Position numbers and translations under genes: made by a program. A stretch of DNA of 64,000 nt, taken from positions 1,220,001 to 1,284,000 of the forward strand of contig CATNEN010000026.1 in the NCBI GenBank assembly GCA_950097015.1, in the 5' to 3' direction. This document shows, in pieces, positions 1-12,500 of this stretch (positions within the stretch are counted from its first letter, which is position 1; each line of letters starts with the position of its first letter). The notes under the pieces are model-generated. The model saw only the letters and a list, made by a program, of their open reading frames with translations. It ran no database searches and was not told where the DNA came from. The DNA is from Macrostomum hystrix (Eukaryota > Platyhelminthes > Macrostomidae).

Positions 1-60
1 TCGTTGCGAGAGCCAAACGCGTTGACTACTCTGCCACTGTCCCATTACTGATCAATTAGT
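1..60 (-). repeat. tRNA-like sequence, probable SINE head cut by the window edge
   Basis: Read on the minus strand, the first 50 bases contain TGGCAGAGTAGTCAACGCG, which resembles a pol III A box and tRNA D-arm, followed by an anticodon-arm-like stretch. The window ends before a B box could be seen, so this may be the head of a tRNA-derived SINE or a degenerate tRNA. It is weak evidence from one motif. Confidence 0.25.
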
Positions 61-712
61 ACTATAAGTCGGGCATGCTATTTCACTAGATATCCAACCA
101 CATGTAAAGTAATTTTAACATTAGCACAAAAGTGCAACGGGGAGTCACGAGTAAGTTTTGTTCTCTTTAATTTTCTGTTATGTATTGAGGTAAGCGTGCA
201 TATCGCAACAGTGCAAAGATTGGATTACTTTCTATGAATACTTCTCGATAAAGGAAAATACGAGTTGTAATAACTATCATATCTAACGGCAAAAGTTAGT
301 AATAGATAACAGCAGTGAATACAATCAAATAGTTCTGTAACTTTACTGTACTAAAATGCCGCGTCGATAATTTAAACGTGTCCGAAAGTTAGTTTTGTTT
401 GGCTAATCTTGTCAATCGTTGACTTCAGATTCCTGCATAGATTTTGCAAACAACTTAACTGTTACCAATATAATAATAATATTTTTACATAATACGTACG
501 TTTATATGCTACACAATAGTGTACATTATCCATGGGAAATGACTTGATAATGGGAATAATGAGGATGAGAATTGTGAATGAAATTATTCATGCCTAGACG
601 AGCCCTACTTTCCTGCCGTCAGTCTTTCGGATAGTTGGAACTATTGAAAATTAAATATCCAATTGAAAGATAATTAGCGAAAAGGTGAATGTCATTTGGC
701 CAGCAGGAGCCT
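61..712. other. AT-rich non-coding stretch
   Basis: I see no coding exon, RNA gene or clear repeat here. It lies just downstream of the PTB-like gene on the minus strand and may hold its 3' UTR. Confidence 0.5.
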
Positions 713-2053
713 CTAGCTTCTGTGGTTGCTAGGTGGTCTCCGGGGCTGGTCCGCCTGCGGCGGCGGCTGCTGCCACGGGAGCGAGTGCCGCAGCTGCGCC
801 TGAGCTCGACGTCGGCGCCACGTTGAAAATCCCCTGGCCGGATCAGCCGAGTGGTCGCTGATGGAGGAGCGGCCGCTGCTGGACATAAACGACGCTTCCA
901 GCCGTGATGCGGAGTCCAACGTGCCAGTGCTGGCACCTCCGTCATCTTCCTCGCCTTCGCTGTCATAGTCGGGTGGCGGATCGTACTCTTCGTCAACAGC
1001 GGTATCGTCGGCAGCAATGGCGGACGCGGTTGCAGCGACGATGACGTTGTCTCGATTGCCACCGTTGACAGCTGTGAATTTTGCTCCATTGGCGTCGGCA
1101 GTAGCTGCATCGCGAATCTCTGAGCGGCGAATGTAGGCTCCACTGGGCGCTTTCGAGTCTGAGCGCAACGGCTGTTCGGTCCTACGCAGCAGCACATTGC
1201 CGTGGCTGCGGCTCAGCGTATCGTAGTCTCGCGGCGGATGAAGCAGCGGAGCGCCGCTATTGTCGCGAAGTTTCTGCTTCAATTCCTCCGTGACTTGAGC
1301 GCCGACAACCTGCGGCGGCTGTTGCGGAGGCGGCGGAGGCGGCGGAGGCGGCGGAGGCGGCGGCGGTGGAGGAGGAGGTGGTGGAGCTGGGGCAGGCAGA
1401 TGTGGCGAGTGTAGCTGAGAAGATGGACGGCTGCCGCTGCTGCGACTGCCACCACCTCCACCGGCTGTCGATTCCGAGGTCACCGGCTCGAAGTAGCCAC
1501 TTGGCCTGGCCTCACCCCTCCGGACTAGCTCCAGCTCCAGCTGCCGCACTCCGTGCAGATGCTGCGGACTGCTCAGGCAGCGGACCATCCGACCCGCGAA
1601 TTCTGACACCTCCTCGAGCGAGTTGCCACGCCACACATGAACGTGAACAGATCGATTAGACTCTTCGTTGTAGCCTGCGGAAGACAAAAGCTTCATTTAT
1701 TCATTCAAGTGTTTTAATGAGGTGGGTTAGTCTTAAAGCAGCTCACCAAACAGGATGAGCGAAAACACCAATGGGTCGGAGCCGCCATCCTCCTGCTGCG
1801 CAAATGTAATGTCCTGCACTGGCACTGATGGGTAGCGACCGCCGGTTCGCAATCCCGTCCTGGGATCCATCTCCCAGATGCGCAGCTTGCGCTTGTCGAA
1901 CTCCAGCACGTGACGCTTGAGCTGGAAGCGCTGACTGCTGCGTCTGCTGAGCAGGTCGCGCACAACTGGCTGCACAAACTGCCTGCCGCAGAGGCCTTCC
2001 GTGGGCTTCCAGCCCAGGTACTCGGCACCCAGGCTGAACGAAGAGGCCGACAT
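713..2053 (-). CDS. PTB/PID-like domain protein with long polyproline tract (2 exons)
   Basis: Model: exon 1 2053-1747, intron 1746-1675 (72 bp, GTGAGC donor, pyrimidine-rich CAG acceptor), exon 2 1674-713, giving 422 aa. The phase joins exactly: one base of exon 1 plus GC forms a glycine. Residues 5-165 look like a phosphotyrosine-binding (PTB/PID) fold: EYLGWKPTEG near the start, a basic strand with FDKRKLRIWEMD, then after the splice VHVHVWRGNSLEEVSEFA and a closing helix. Such domains are adaptors that bind NPxY-type peptides at the membrane. The rest is disordered: a run of about 20 prolines near residue 210 and an acidic EEYDPPPDYDSEGEEDD patch near 340. The PTB assignment is by eye; the subfamily is not recognised. 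The intron and the open, biased composition make a real gene likely. Confidence 0.7.
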
Positions 2054-3097
2054 TCGATTTCTGGTATTCTAAAGATTAATTCTGCAATCTATGAAATGGC
2101 AACACACTGACGCATCAATGAGAATACCGATCGATTCAAAACGCAGATCACATTTGGATGCGCCAATGAAAATGGTCGGCAAATTCAGCCAGAAACTTTG
2201 TTTTCTAGGCGAACTTGCTCTCTGCCACAGCCTCTCCGTTGGCTATATTCTTGAGTATTATTGTTCTGAGTTTGTTAGTTTATTGGATTCTACTGCTCTC
2301 GCTACTGGCTGAGGTCTACTCAGTGTTCAGGGGACAAGGTTTTGAATGAGTGAGATATAGAGAGAAGCTGTGGAGTTTGCCGCTTGGGTTGCAATGTCTC
2401 ATTCCAACTACAGAGAGCTCCTCGCTGCACCTTCTCTGCCATTCACGGAGCGCGCATTCTCTGTCCATCTACCTATTACCTTTGTCTTCATTATCCATGG
2501 CCAGATTTTTAATTGTGCGCCTGGGTAGAGGGGGCCAGTAGAACTGGGCAAGTACAGCACACTGCGGCGTCTCAGCTGTGGGCTTTCATTTCTCTCTGTT
2601 TTTCCTGGTCAGCCGCCCACACTGCCACCCAGCCAAGGTCTTAAAATGGCTGGCTGCCTGAAGGTTGCAAAAATACTCAAAAGGTTTTTGTCGTTGAAAA
2701 AAAAATATTCTACTTTACTGGCCTCTCGCCTGTGGGCTCGCCTTGGAATGAGGTTGGTAGGAGCGGAATGGGCAAGTGCTTCTTCTTGCATTTCTCTGCA
2801 CTTAGTTTTGTATGGAGCAAAGTCAGAGCTTTCTTAATTCTTTGTTTCCTTCTCACTGTTTGTGATACGGCTAAAGCAATGGTTGACCACAGATTTAGCA
2901 AATTTTTTAACTCGTTAAAGTCTGAAGCTTAAATTTATCTCTACATAATTTATCGTTGTAGCGACTCTCGTCAGTACTTCAGCATCAAAGCAATCGAAAC
3001 GTGGCTAATCAGATGTTTCTTAGAATTAAGAAGAACTAGACGCTAAACTACTTGCATTTCTGAATTACCTTGCTATTATAAAGTTATTCAAATTGCT
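2054..3097. other. Upstream region of the PTB-like gene, no gene seen
   Basis: Several short overlapping ORFs on both strands show no family features, and none is supported by splice sites. This should contain the promoter of the minus-strand PTB-like gene, but no core element stands out. Confidence 0.45.
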
Positions 3098-4300
3098 AGT
3101 TCGTCGAATTTCTAAGTTCATCGAATTCCCAGTTCATCGAACTCCCAGTTCATCGAATTTCCAGTTCATCGAATTTCCAGTTCATCGAATTTCCAGTTCA
3201 TCGAATTCCCAGTTCATCGAACTCCCAGTTCATCGAACTCCCAGTTCATCGAATTCCCAGTAAATCGAATTCCCAGTTAATCGAATTCCCAGTTCATCGA
3301 ACTCCCAGTTCATCGTATTTCCAGTTCATCGAATTTCCAGTTCATCGAATTTCCAGTTCATCGAATTCCCAGTTCATCGAACTCCCAGTTCATCGAACTC
3401 CCAGTTCATCGAATTCCCAGTTAATCGAATTCCCAGTTAATCGAATTCCCAGTTCATCGAACTCCCAGTTCATCGAATTCCCAGTTAATCGAATTCCCAG
3501 TTAATCGAATTCCCAGTTAATCGAATTCCCAGTTAATCGAATTTCCAGTTCATCGAATTTCCAGTTCATCGAATTCCCAGTTCATCGAACTCCCAGTTCA
3601 TCGAATTTCCAGTTCATCGAATTTCCACTTCATCGAATTTCCAGTTCATCGAATTTCCAGTTCATCGAACTCCCAGTTCATCGAATTTCCAGTTCATCGA
3701 ATTTCCAGTTCATCGAATTTCCAGTTCATCGAATTTCCAGTTCATCGAATTCCCAGTTCATCGAACTCCCAGTTCATCGAACTCCCAGTTCATCGAATTC
3801 CCAGTTCATCGAATTCCCAGTTAATCGAATTCCCAGTTCATCGAACTCCCAGTTCATCGAATTCCCAGTTAATCGAATTCCCAGTTCATCGAATTCCCAG
3901 TTAATCGAATTCCCAGTTCATCGAATTTCCAGTTCATCGAATTTCCAGTTCATCGAATTTCCAGTTCATCGAATTTCCAGTTCATCGAATTCCCAGTTCA
4001 TCGAATTTCCAGTTAATCGAATTTCCAGTTCATCGAATTTCCAGTTCATCGAATTTCCAGTTCATCGAATTTCCAGTTCGTCGAATTCCTAGTTCATCGA
4101 ATTTCCAGTTCATCGAATTTCCAGTTCATCGAATTTCCAGTTCATCGAATTTCCAGTTCATAGAATTTCCAGTTCATCGAATTTCCAGTTCATCGAATTC
4201 CCAGTTCATCGAACTCCCAGTTCGTCGAATTTCCAGTTCGTCGAATTCCCAGTTCATCGAACTCCCAGTTCGTCGAATTTCCAGTTCATCGAATTCCCAG
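3098..4300. repeat. 16-bp satellite, about 75 copies
   Basis: The unit AGTTCATCGAATTCCC repeats head to tail for 1.2 kb. The main variants are TTTCC versus TTCCC and TTAATCG versus TTCATCG. Runs of the variants recur in blocks, for example the AACTCCC units, which suggests local duplication of several units at a time. No open frame is conserved, so it is treated as non-coding satellite. Confidence 0.95.
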
Positions 4301-4740
4301 TCCAACAGTTAGTATGTAGAATTCACTCTTTTACTATATTACCCGATTTGATGTGTTTGCACAGCTATAGACTGAAATACAAGCGTAGCCAGGTGAGAAG
4401 TTATTTTGACAAAATTCAACCTCTGAACCTCTCGAATTTATTGCTCTTTTTATTACGTTGAAAACCGGTTCAATTTAGCACAGCTCCACATGCCACAATT
4501 AAGGCCAATTATTTATCAAGTAAATATTACCCTCAACTTTGTCCAAGCCTTTGTTCGTCACGCACAAAGAATTGAAAATTTCTCAGTGCAGGTGTTATAA
4601 ATCTCATTGACTTGCGGCTTCACAGAATGGTATAACACAACTGTATTATTTGAAATATCAAGCTACGCAAGAGAGTTGGTACACTCTACTTACAGTAATC
4701 AGGCTCGAGTTGGGACAAGTTCAGCGTTCCGCGTTTAGTG
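4301..4740. other. Spacer between two minisatellites
   Basis: AT-rich sequence with no recognisable gene, separating the 16-bp and 9-bp arrays. Confidence 0.4.
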
Positions 4741-5104
4741 TTCCACTGCTTCCACTGTTTCCACTGCTTCCACTGTTTCCACTGCTGCCACTGTTTCCAC
4801 TGCTTCCACTGTTTCCACTGCTGCCACTGTTTCCACTGCTTCCACTGTTTCCACTGCTTCCACTGTTTCCACTGCTTCCACTGTTCCACTGCTTCCACTG
4901 TTTCCACTGCTTCCACTGCTTCTACTGTGTCCACTGCTTCCACTGTTTCCACTGCTTCCACTGCTTCTACTGTGTCCACTGCTTCCACTGCTTCCACTGC
5001 TTCCACTGTTTCCACTGCTTCCACTGTTCCACTGCTTCCACTGTTTCCACTGCTTCCACTGCTTCTACTGTGTCCACTGCTTCCACTGCTTCCACTGCTT
5101 CCAG
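4741..5104. repeat. 9-bp minisatellite (TTCCACTGY), about 40 copies
   Basis: Units of TTCCACTGT/TTCCACTGC alternate, with occasional GCCACTG, CTACTG and TGTCCACTG variants and a few 8-bp units. The period is a multiple of three, so long ORFs of repeated Cys-Phe-His arise in several frames; they are by-products of the repeat. Confidence 0.95.
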
Positions 5105-6447
5105 TTCCATTCCAATCTTTGCACTAGGCTTTCATTGCATCCTCTATCTACCTTTGATGCCTCTACCTCTACCTCTATATTTAAGATCACTTGCTCTGTT
5201 GAACAATTACCCTCTATCTACAGTGCTCAGGGCTCATTGATCGATCACAAAGCCTTTGAATTTGTCAATATTAATGTGGGCTCATTACAAAACTGCTAGC
5301 CGCACGCATCACAGGAACACACCCCCTAGCAACCAGCGATGCATTCCTTCAACACCGGGTGCTCACACTCTCATGGCGGCTTATCAGCTGGGCACCGTCG
5401 GATTGAATCCGCCCGCATGTTCTCTCATCCCCTCGGGGGGCAAAAGCGACTCACGTAACGCGTGGCTGGGCTCCCATGGCTCATCTGGAGTAGTCTCCCT
5501 GGCGCGAGCTTCTGAGAACTGCCGCCTCCTAACAGAGTCGTGTAATTTTAAATTAATCCCAATCGAACATATCTGACAAGCACTAGGGGAGGGCGAGAGT
5601 GGGAAGAGAGCTCTCTAAAGACGAGAGAGATCCCGCTTTACTCTCGCTATAGTACTTATCTCGGCATGAGTTGCTTCTTCCCTAAGCCTGGCAAAACATC
5701 TTCAAACAGCAGCTTGCAACATCCTGCTTCTGGTGGCTACCAATGGGACGCACCGCACGGAGGACGCACCGAGGGCCTCAGTCCTTCATTGGATGCCTTT
5801 CCTCGGCAGGATTTCATGCTAACCTCAGATTTCTACCCCTCTCTGGGACTTCCTTTTTCTGATTATGCCTTTGAAAAAGGCCAACATCAGCCGGAGATAT
5901 CCTCTTTCATTCATTCTAACTGACTAGGATTCCAGTGTTTTGTTGATGCTGCTGTGGCGGCAACTTGCTTGCCTTCATCACTGCAGCTGCTGTAAGTAGA
6001 ATCTTACACTTCTGTTAGTGCTTAGTGCTGTTTTTGAAGGGACTGCTTGCATTTGGTTCTCGGGGCTCGAGCTCACTCAGGAATCACTTAGTGGGTATCG
6101 AAGGTAAGCCGCCGTTGCGTCCCAGCCTATGGGTCTATCGGTCAGTTTTTATTACTACGAGAGCGAGTTGATTCTCGTCAAAAGGATTGGACAAGTAATT
6201 AGCTCTCTTGTGCTCACCAACAATTCAATTCTCTGTGAGACCGATTGTATCGTCTATTTGTGAGCACTTTTACGCCCTCAAGGGTGTAAATTTCACGATA
6301 AACCCTTAAGCCTTCTTTTCTCGTCTGCGTCCCGAGCGATAGCGGTCTCGCCATGGATTCGAGTTCAGGGGCCTTGCTACGAGAGTCGAGTTTTTGGTAT
6401 CGAGAAATGGGGGAAAGGTCAAAACGTGCGCTTCAGTAAAAAGTCGA
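5105..6447. other. No confident gene
   Basis: A plus-strand ORF at 5666-5923 (85 aa, starting MSCFFPKPGKTSSN) is open but has no family features or supporting splice sites. The remainder shows nothing recognisable. A diverged transposon could be present. Confidence 0.35.
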
Positions 6448-7130
6448 TCAATGTAGCGGGTCGACCGTTGGTGTCCGCGTATGCGGTCCTTGCGGAGTCC
6501 ACAGAAGCACGTCCTGCAGCAGCCGTAGGCGGTAGGCTTCAGCCCTGATCACGCCTACAGCCAGCCGCAGGCGACGCTGTCTCAGTAAGTCGGAAGGCAA
6601 GCTCGTTCGTACAAGGATTATTTTCCTGGACCAAACGCAGCACGAAGCAGGGCCGCTAGCGCCGCGTTGAGTTGCCCCTCGAGCGCCTCGAGACCTAGCG
6701 TCCAGGTTTCCTTTCCGCATTGCAAAGTAGAACGTTCTCATCGACCGAATAGCGCTGTCCATCAGAGCGTCTAAGACCAACACGGTCCGCACAGATAGAA
6801 TGGCGGCCAACCAGACTTACCAAGTCGTCGCCCACGTCCGGCACTAGTCCGCCAGGAGCGTCCGCTGTCGTCTCGAAGCATCGAAGAATCTCAGCTGGCA
6901 GATCATGCAGCACCATCATCACCTCGGTTTTCTACGCGTTTACTAAAAGACCGACCTTTTCTGCCGCCGTTGTCAGGCCGTCCAGCTGTCTTTGGGCGCC
7001 TTCGGCTATCGAAGACAGCAGTGCGAGGTCGTCTGCATAGTCGAGAGCGCAAAGCCTCTTCTTGGGGTGCCGCGGATGGCGGGCCAGTCCGGAGCACCCA
7101 GTCCATGCGTAAATTCAAACATAAGAGTAG
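6448..7130 (-). pseudogene. Non-LTR retrotransposon reverse transcriptase remnant
   Basis: Reading the minus strand downward, one frame gives LDYADDLALLSSIAEGAQRQ around 7045-6980, the catalytic YADD box of a reverse transcriptase, followed by LTTAAEKVGLLVNA, a stop codon, and KTEVM. This matches the usual NxKKTEVM region with one lysine codon turned into TAG. Further down, about 6590-6450, another frame reads RRLRLAVGVIRAEAYRLR and then VLLWTPQGP, which resembles the C-terminal tail of RTE- or CR1-like polymerases. The upstream DWVLRTG piece is in a different frame from YADD. The copy is therefore 5'-truncated with at least two frameshifts and one stop, and is not functional. Confidence 0.75.
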
Positions 7131-9509
7131 AAACTTCATTGCCGAGCTAGGGCCTAAGATCGGACTTATCTTTCAAAAGCTTTACAGTACCACCCCATCG
7201 TTGATAAAAAAAGCAACGCCAAATGTTTAACGGGAGTGTGAAGCGGCCATCTTTGAATCCTTGAAAGGCAGTCATCCTGGCAGCACAGTAGTTGCCTGCA
7301 CTGCCTTGTCGAAAGCTTCGCTTCTAAGATAAATAAAGCCAGCAGTTCATCAAATCAATTACCTTCGGCATTCTTACCTCACCTAATTTGCTAGAAAATT
7401 CTCTGCCCTGCCCAACCCAGTACAGGCCATGTGGCTGACCATGACGAGTTTACAGAATGCCCCTGCAGTTTTGCTATCGCCCTGCGGTTCATTTGAAGGC
7501 TGCTATCGGAAAGCATTCTTCCCACGCAGAATTGGACCCGCTGCAAAGCCATTGTGTATTCCCGCAGCCTGGATAAATATTGGCTTGCTTAATAGCCAGC
7601 CAGTGGCAACGAAGGGCAAGAAATGGGCAAGACGTTCAGCGTTGCTGCATCAGCAACAGGTTCAGGCCTTCCTGCGTCCTGCAGTCTCTCTACCTTTTTG
7701 AGAAGTGAATGCAACAGCAGAGCGGGAACGGAAATCAGAAATCTGACTAGGATAAGGAAAAAAGAAAAGAAACAAATTAGAAAATGGGATCTTAACGTGG
7801 TTCTTTCCGCATTCTGGTGCGTAGTTAGCAAATTAAATTTTGGTAAGAATTTGAGACAAACTTCGCAGTTTATAATTCGGCTCTCAAAAAGCGAAACCGT
7901 AAAGGTTAGATTTGTCGACAGAATCTGGAACTTTTTCCCACTTATCATTAACTTTCAAGTCTATTTGTTGCATTATCAGAACTGTTGAATTGACACGCAC
8001 ACATCTGCTCAATCATTTTCATATGTGATAGAAGTTAGACATTAGATACGTATTTTCTACGCTCGTATAAAAGTTCTTCATCATCCCAGATTTCAAACGA
8101 CTGAAGCTGGATTCGCTAGCCCAGTCACTTGCGATCCAATGCCAGCCTCTCAAAAATAATTATTCGAAGCAAAATTTCAGGCGCTCCACTAGGGCCTTTC
8201 TTTGCCGGGCCAGTTCTCAGTGCTCAATCCATCGTGCGCGCTCCTTCACACGTTCCGGCCGGCCTCCAGTGCTCCATCTGCATTTAATTGCCTATAATGG
8301 TTGGGGAGAGAGAGCTTAGGTCTGCGGATTGAGCTGGGAGGGTCAATCCGAAAGCTATTCTTGATCCTGTATGCCTAAATCAGAGAGAGAGAGAAAAGGA
8401 ATGCGTTTTTTCCTGTTTACTGTCTACTTCTCCGATCCGCGCGTCCCGCGTCCGACCTTTTTTCCAATTAATTATGTTAGTCTCAGTAAATAACTGCTCC
8501 TATGGAATAGGCTTCTGACTAAAGCCGCTGCCCATGCTTATTGCATTTCCGGCTAGCAATAGGTTGCTCCAACTGGACTACCAGTACAGTCTGGCTAATA
8601 ATGGGTCCAATTAGTCTATAGCTACGAGTTTGGAATCTCTCCAGGTGTGCGACTTGCGATTCACCATTAACATTCATGCAAGATGTCCCATGGCAACTAA
8701 AGCAACCCAAGCTGTGCCTATCTGTACTCGGTGTTGTATGCACTGGAAAATTATCATTTTATTGCTGTTAACGAATTTCTATTAGTACAATCTCATCAAT
8801 AGGACCTTAGTGTGGAGGAGCAAGCTAGCTCAAACCGGACATTAGATGTACTTACGAGACTGCAATTTTAGCAGCCATTCGCAACTGATTTGGACTTCGA
8901 AATTCTATAAGTTACAGAAGATTTCGAATCGCAAAAAAGACAAGGCTGGTAACAACTAAAGTAAAAAAATTACCTTCACAAGTTGGACCAGATGTACAGG
9001 CAATAGCAACGCCGCTCTTATGGGGCAGCGGTTTAATTTTCTATTATATTTCTTTATACCTCATCTTGATTGACAGATTGACCGTCTTGGTCCAGCAGAT
9101 TCGCTAGTGAAGCTATTCAATTTACAATCTGCTAGAGTTCAAGTGACTGGAGAATTGCGTTTTTATAAGATCCGCGATTCCCACTGCAGGCTTTCTGTCT
9201 GTTTTCTGTCAGTAAGCAAACTTTGTTTACAGGCTCTGACCTCGAATGTTGAACTTCGCGCTCAGTTTTTTATTGAAGAGCTAACTGTCTGGCCTGTTTC
9301 CTAATCAATCAATGGTAAAACATTATTATTCCCGAATCTGATGTTGGACTCCTTGAACGGAAATCTTTCTAGACTTGATGGATTTATTCCACTTAAAGCT
9401 ACTACTTAAGCATAAAAACTCGGTAAAGCAACTGGCAATTATCTGATCGATTTCCTCATTTTTATTCAATAATCTGCAGAAATGCTGACTGATGCCCAAC
9501 GCAGCTAAA
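7131..9509. other. Intergenic region upstream of the chloride-channel gene
   Basis: Scattered ORFs of 60-120 codons show no family features. A short AG-rich run near 8380 and AT-rich tracts are the only structure seen. It should contain the promoter of the channel gene starting at 9510. Confidence 0.4.
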
Positions 9510-12500
9510 ATGAAGCTCATTCAGTCGTCGATTGCTTTCGGATTCATCATTAGCGGCTTGCTCTTTGGCTGTGGAAGAGCCGACAGAGTGTGAGTGAATC
9601 GAATCACTTTACAATGCGATCGAGGCTAAGTAATTAATTGAATTTGAAGTTTAGAACGTTCAGGGCCATTATTATCAGACCTCGGTTGCACTACAGGGTA
9701 ATTAGTGTTGAAGGTGAAGCTACTATTATTTTGTTCCTGTGTGTTCCAGCTTGCCATATAACGAGCACAATCATTCGGACCACATGGCAGCGGCTATGCA
9801 ACAGTCGCTGCGGGTGTAAGCTCGTAGATAGTTTTTACATTTTCATGGTGCTGCTTGGTTTTGTTTCTGCCTGTTGTCGTTCATATACTTAGCTAGTTTG
9901 CCGACTTACGCCTACTAACAGTAGTTGCGAGTAACGTTTGAGTCAATAAGGAGCATCAGTTTTAATTACGACTTGTGAAAGAGAGACCAACAAAACAAAT
10001 TAGATTGAATGAATAAAAAAATACTTATTTAATTGACTAATAAACTAATCAAAAAATGCTAGTCCATACCAGTTGGTTTTTGTGTACTTTTGTGGACAAA
10101 ATAATGTAAATGTGACTTAAAAAGCAACCAGCATACCATCTTACAGTGAGACTGCAAGCGCTTTGAAAAGTTATTTATTATTAATTTATGTTCATGCATT
10201 GCCAGCGCATGCTTAAGCTGAGGGCGCTTCTGTTGTCCGCCATCAGCGACTCACTCTTTTTTGTTGAAATTTATCTCGTCGCAGAGCTGCATAAATGGGT
10301 AGTATTTTATTTTTAATAGAAATTTACTCACATTCCTAACTAAATCATGTAAGTATAATCTGTCTGGTCTACCAAGCACAAATTTAGTTTCAATAATAAT
10401 TAAGTTAGACCACTTCAATGCCGCCTTAACAGAGAAAGACCACGGAGAATTTCAAATGCTCACAGTTTTCTTTTTTTCTTTTTTCTGTATCTCCCTAAAG
10501 TATTCAACCAATCGGCATGAAAATCCTGAACACGGGCTTAAATTTTCCGCTCTATCCGATGAAACAACTTCCAGAATCACAGAAATCGGCTGAGAAATTG
10601 TCTTCATGTAACCATTTCGGCTATCATTGTTGACTATATTGTTTTGATAATATTGTAAATTCTTTTATTATTGAAGCAATGTGGATTCGCCATATATAGT
10701 GGATTATACAGAGTAATGCTAGTTGTCCTTGTCACCAGGGTCTCCAATAAGAATCGCTGATTATCTCGACGATGCACACGTCGGACGGCTTTGAAAGTCA
10801 GTTCAGCGTATAGGGCGGAGAATGTTGATCCAAATCGTGTGTTTTCACGGAAATCGGTCATTCAGCTTGGGTGCTGTCGTGAAGTAGGCAGTAGGTATTT
10901 GAAATACACTGTGTTCTTTCTCCGGGGGTGAATAGCGTGGTTTTTCTACTGTTAAGGAAGACTGCAAGAGCATTTTTATAACAGTTTTTACCTTCACCAT
11001 TCGCTGTCATTTCAGGAAGAGCATCATTGACAAGCTTCTGGTGAACTACACAAGACAAAACAGTCCTCACGGCGGTGGGTAGGAAATTTGCAACCAAAAA
11101 CCAAACTCGAAAACGAACTCGTAACTTCATTATCTCCTGATTACAATCTGCAGACAAACCAACAACTGTTCACCTGGGAATTTACATCAACAGCTTCTAT
11201 TCTATCAGTGAACAGACTATGGTAGCATCTGATTTCACAATGTACTTTATTACATTCACGTTCCTGTCACAAACGAAAATATACTGCTCGGAAAAACTCC
11301 AGGACTATTCAGTGAACATCTACCTCAGACAGCAGTGGTACGACCCGAGGCTTCAGTTTAACAAGAGCGAAGGTCTGGATGCCAAGGACTGCGTCAAATT
11401 GGAAGACAAGATCTGGGAGAAGCTCTGGGTTCCCGATGTGTTTTTTAGGTTCATTACTCGTTTAAGAAATACATTTTTATGGTTAATAAAAAAAAATTTT
11501 TTAACCACGACTTTCCACCTTTTAGAAACGAGAAGAAGGCAGATTTTCATCACGTTACAATACCAAATCGGTTCATAAATCTTTACCCAGATGGAAAGCT
11601 GTGGTATGTGATGAAGTAAGTCTCTGGGTGGAAGGAACAAAGAGCAGAAAACTCAGGGTGGAGCGGACCGAACTTTTAGTCAAGTAATTGATCTGTCACT
11701 CTCACTCCCGCACCACCTCACTCCCGCACCAACCTCACTCCTCCACCCACCTCACTCAGCCACCCACCTCACTTCTCCACCCACCTCACTCGTCAACCCA
11801 CCTCACACCCCACCCACCTCACTCCTCAACCCACCTCACACCCCACCCACCTCAATCCTCAACCCACCTCACACCCCACCCACCTGACTCACGCACCAAC
11901 CATACTGCTGAATCCACCTCGAAACTTTACACTATTTTAGAACCAAACATTTTACGCAAATCTCTAGTTCAACAGCTGTTAAAAAGCATTTATTTTCTCG
12001 CAAAAAAAACTTGTAAAAAGGATTTCAGCGACTCTCTCCTGCATGATGCAACTCCAAAAGTACCCATTGGACACGCAGATCTGCCCAATGATGCTTGAAA
12101 GCTGTAAGTCCAAATTATTTGTCTGTATCCCAGTTTGTCGTCAAAACTTTCAAAACTTCGTAAAACATGCCCGAATGCGCCAGTTGGTCATACAATGCAC
12201 ACCGTCGTATTCAAATGGCTGCCGAACAAGTCAGTTGAAGCCACAGACGATCTAAGCATGCCGCAGTTCATACTGAAAGGCTATCCGACTAAGGAGTGTT
12301 CAAAGAACTATACCACTGGTAGCTATCCATGCCTTCAAGTGGACTTCATTCTGCAGAGAGATATTGGCTACTTCATCATTCAGGTGAGCGACTCAATTGA
12401 GAATAGGACAGTGTGAGGTGGGAACTTGACTGAAGTAACATCGAAATGGTTGGGTTAGATTTTTGCGCCTTTTTGAGACCGATCCCATGCCTGATCTCAA

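Noticed and set aside
1202-1659. Plus-strand Arg-rich ORFs opposite the PTB-like gene
   Set aside because: They come from the GGC-rich complement of the polyproline tract.
3098-4300. CRISPR-like array
   Set aside because: Units abut without unique spacers, and the context is eukaryotic.
4650-5240. ORFs rich in Cys-Phe-His and Val-Glu-Ala
   Set aside because: By-products of the 9-bp minisatellite, whose period keeps any frame open.
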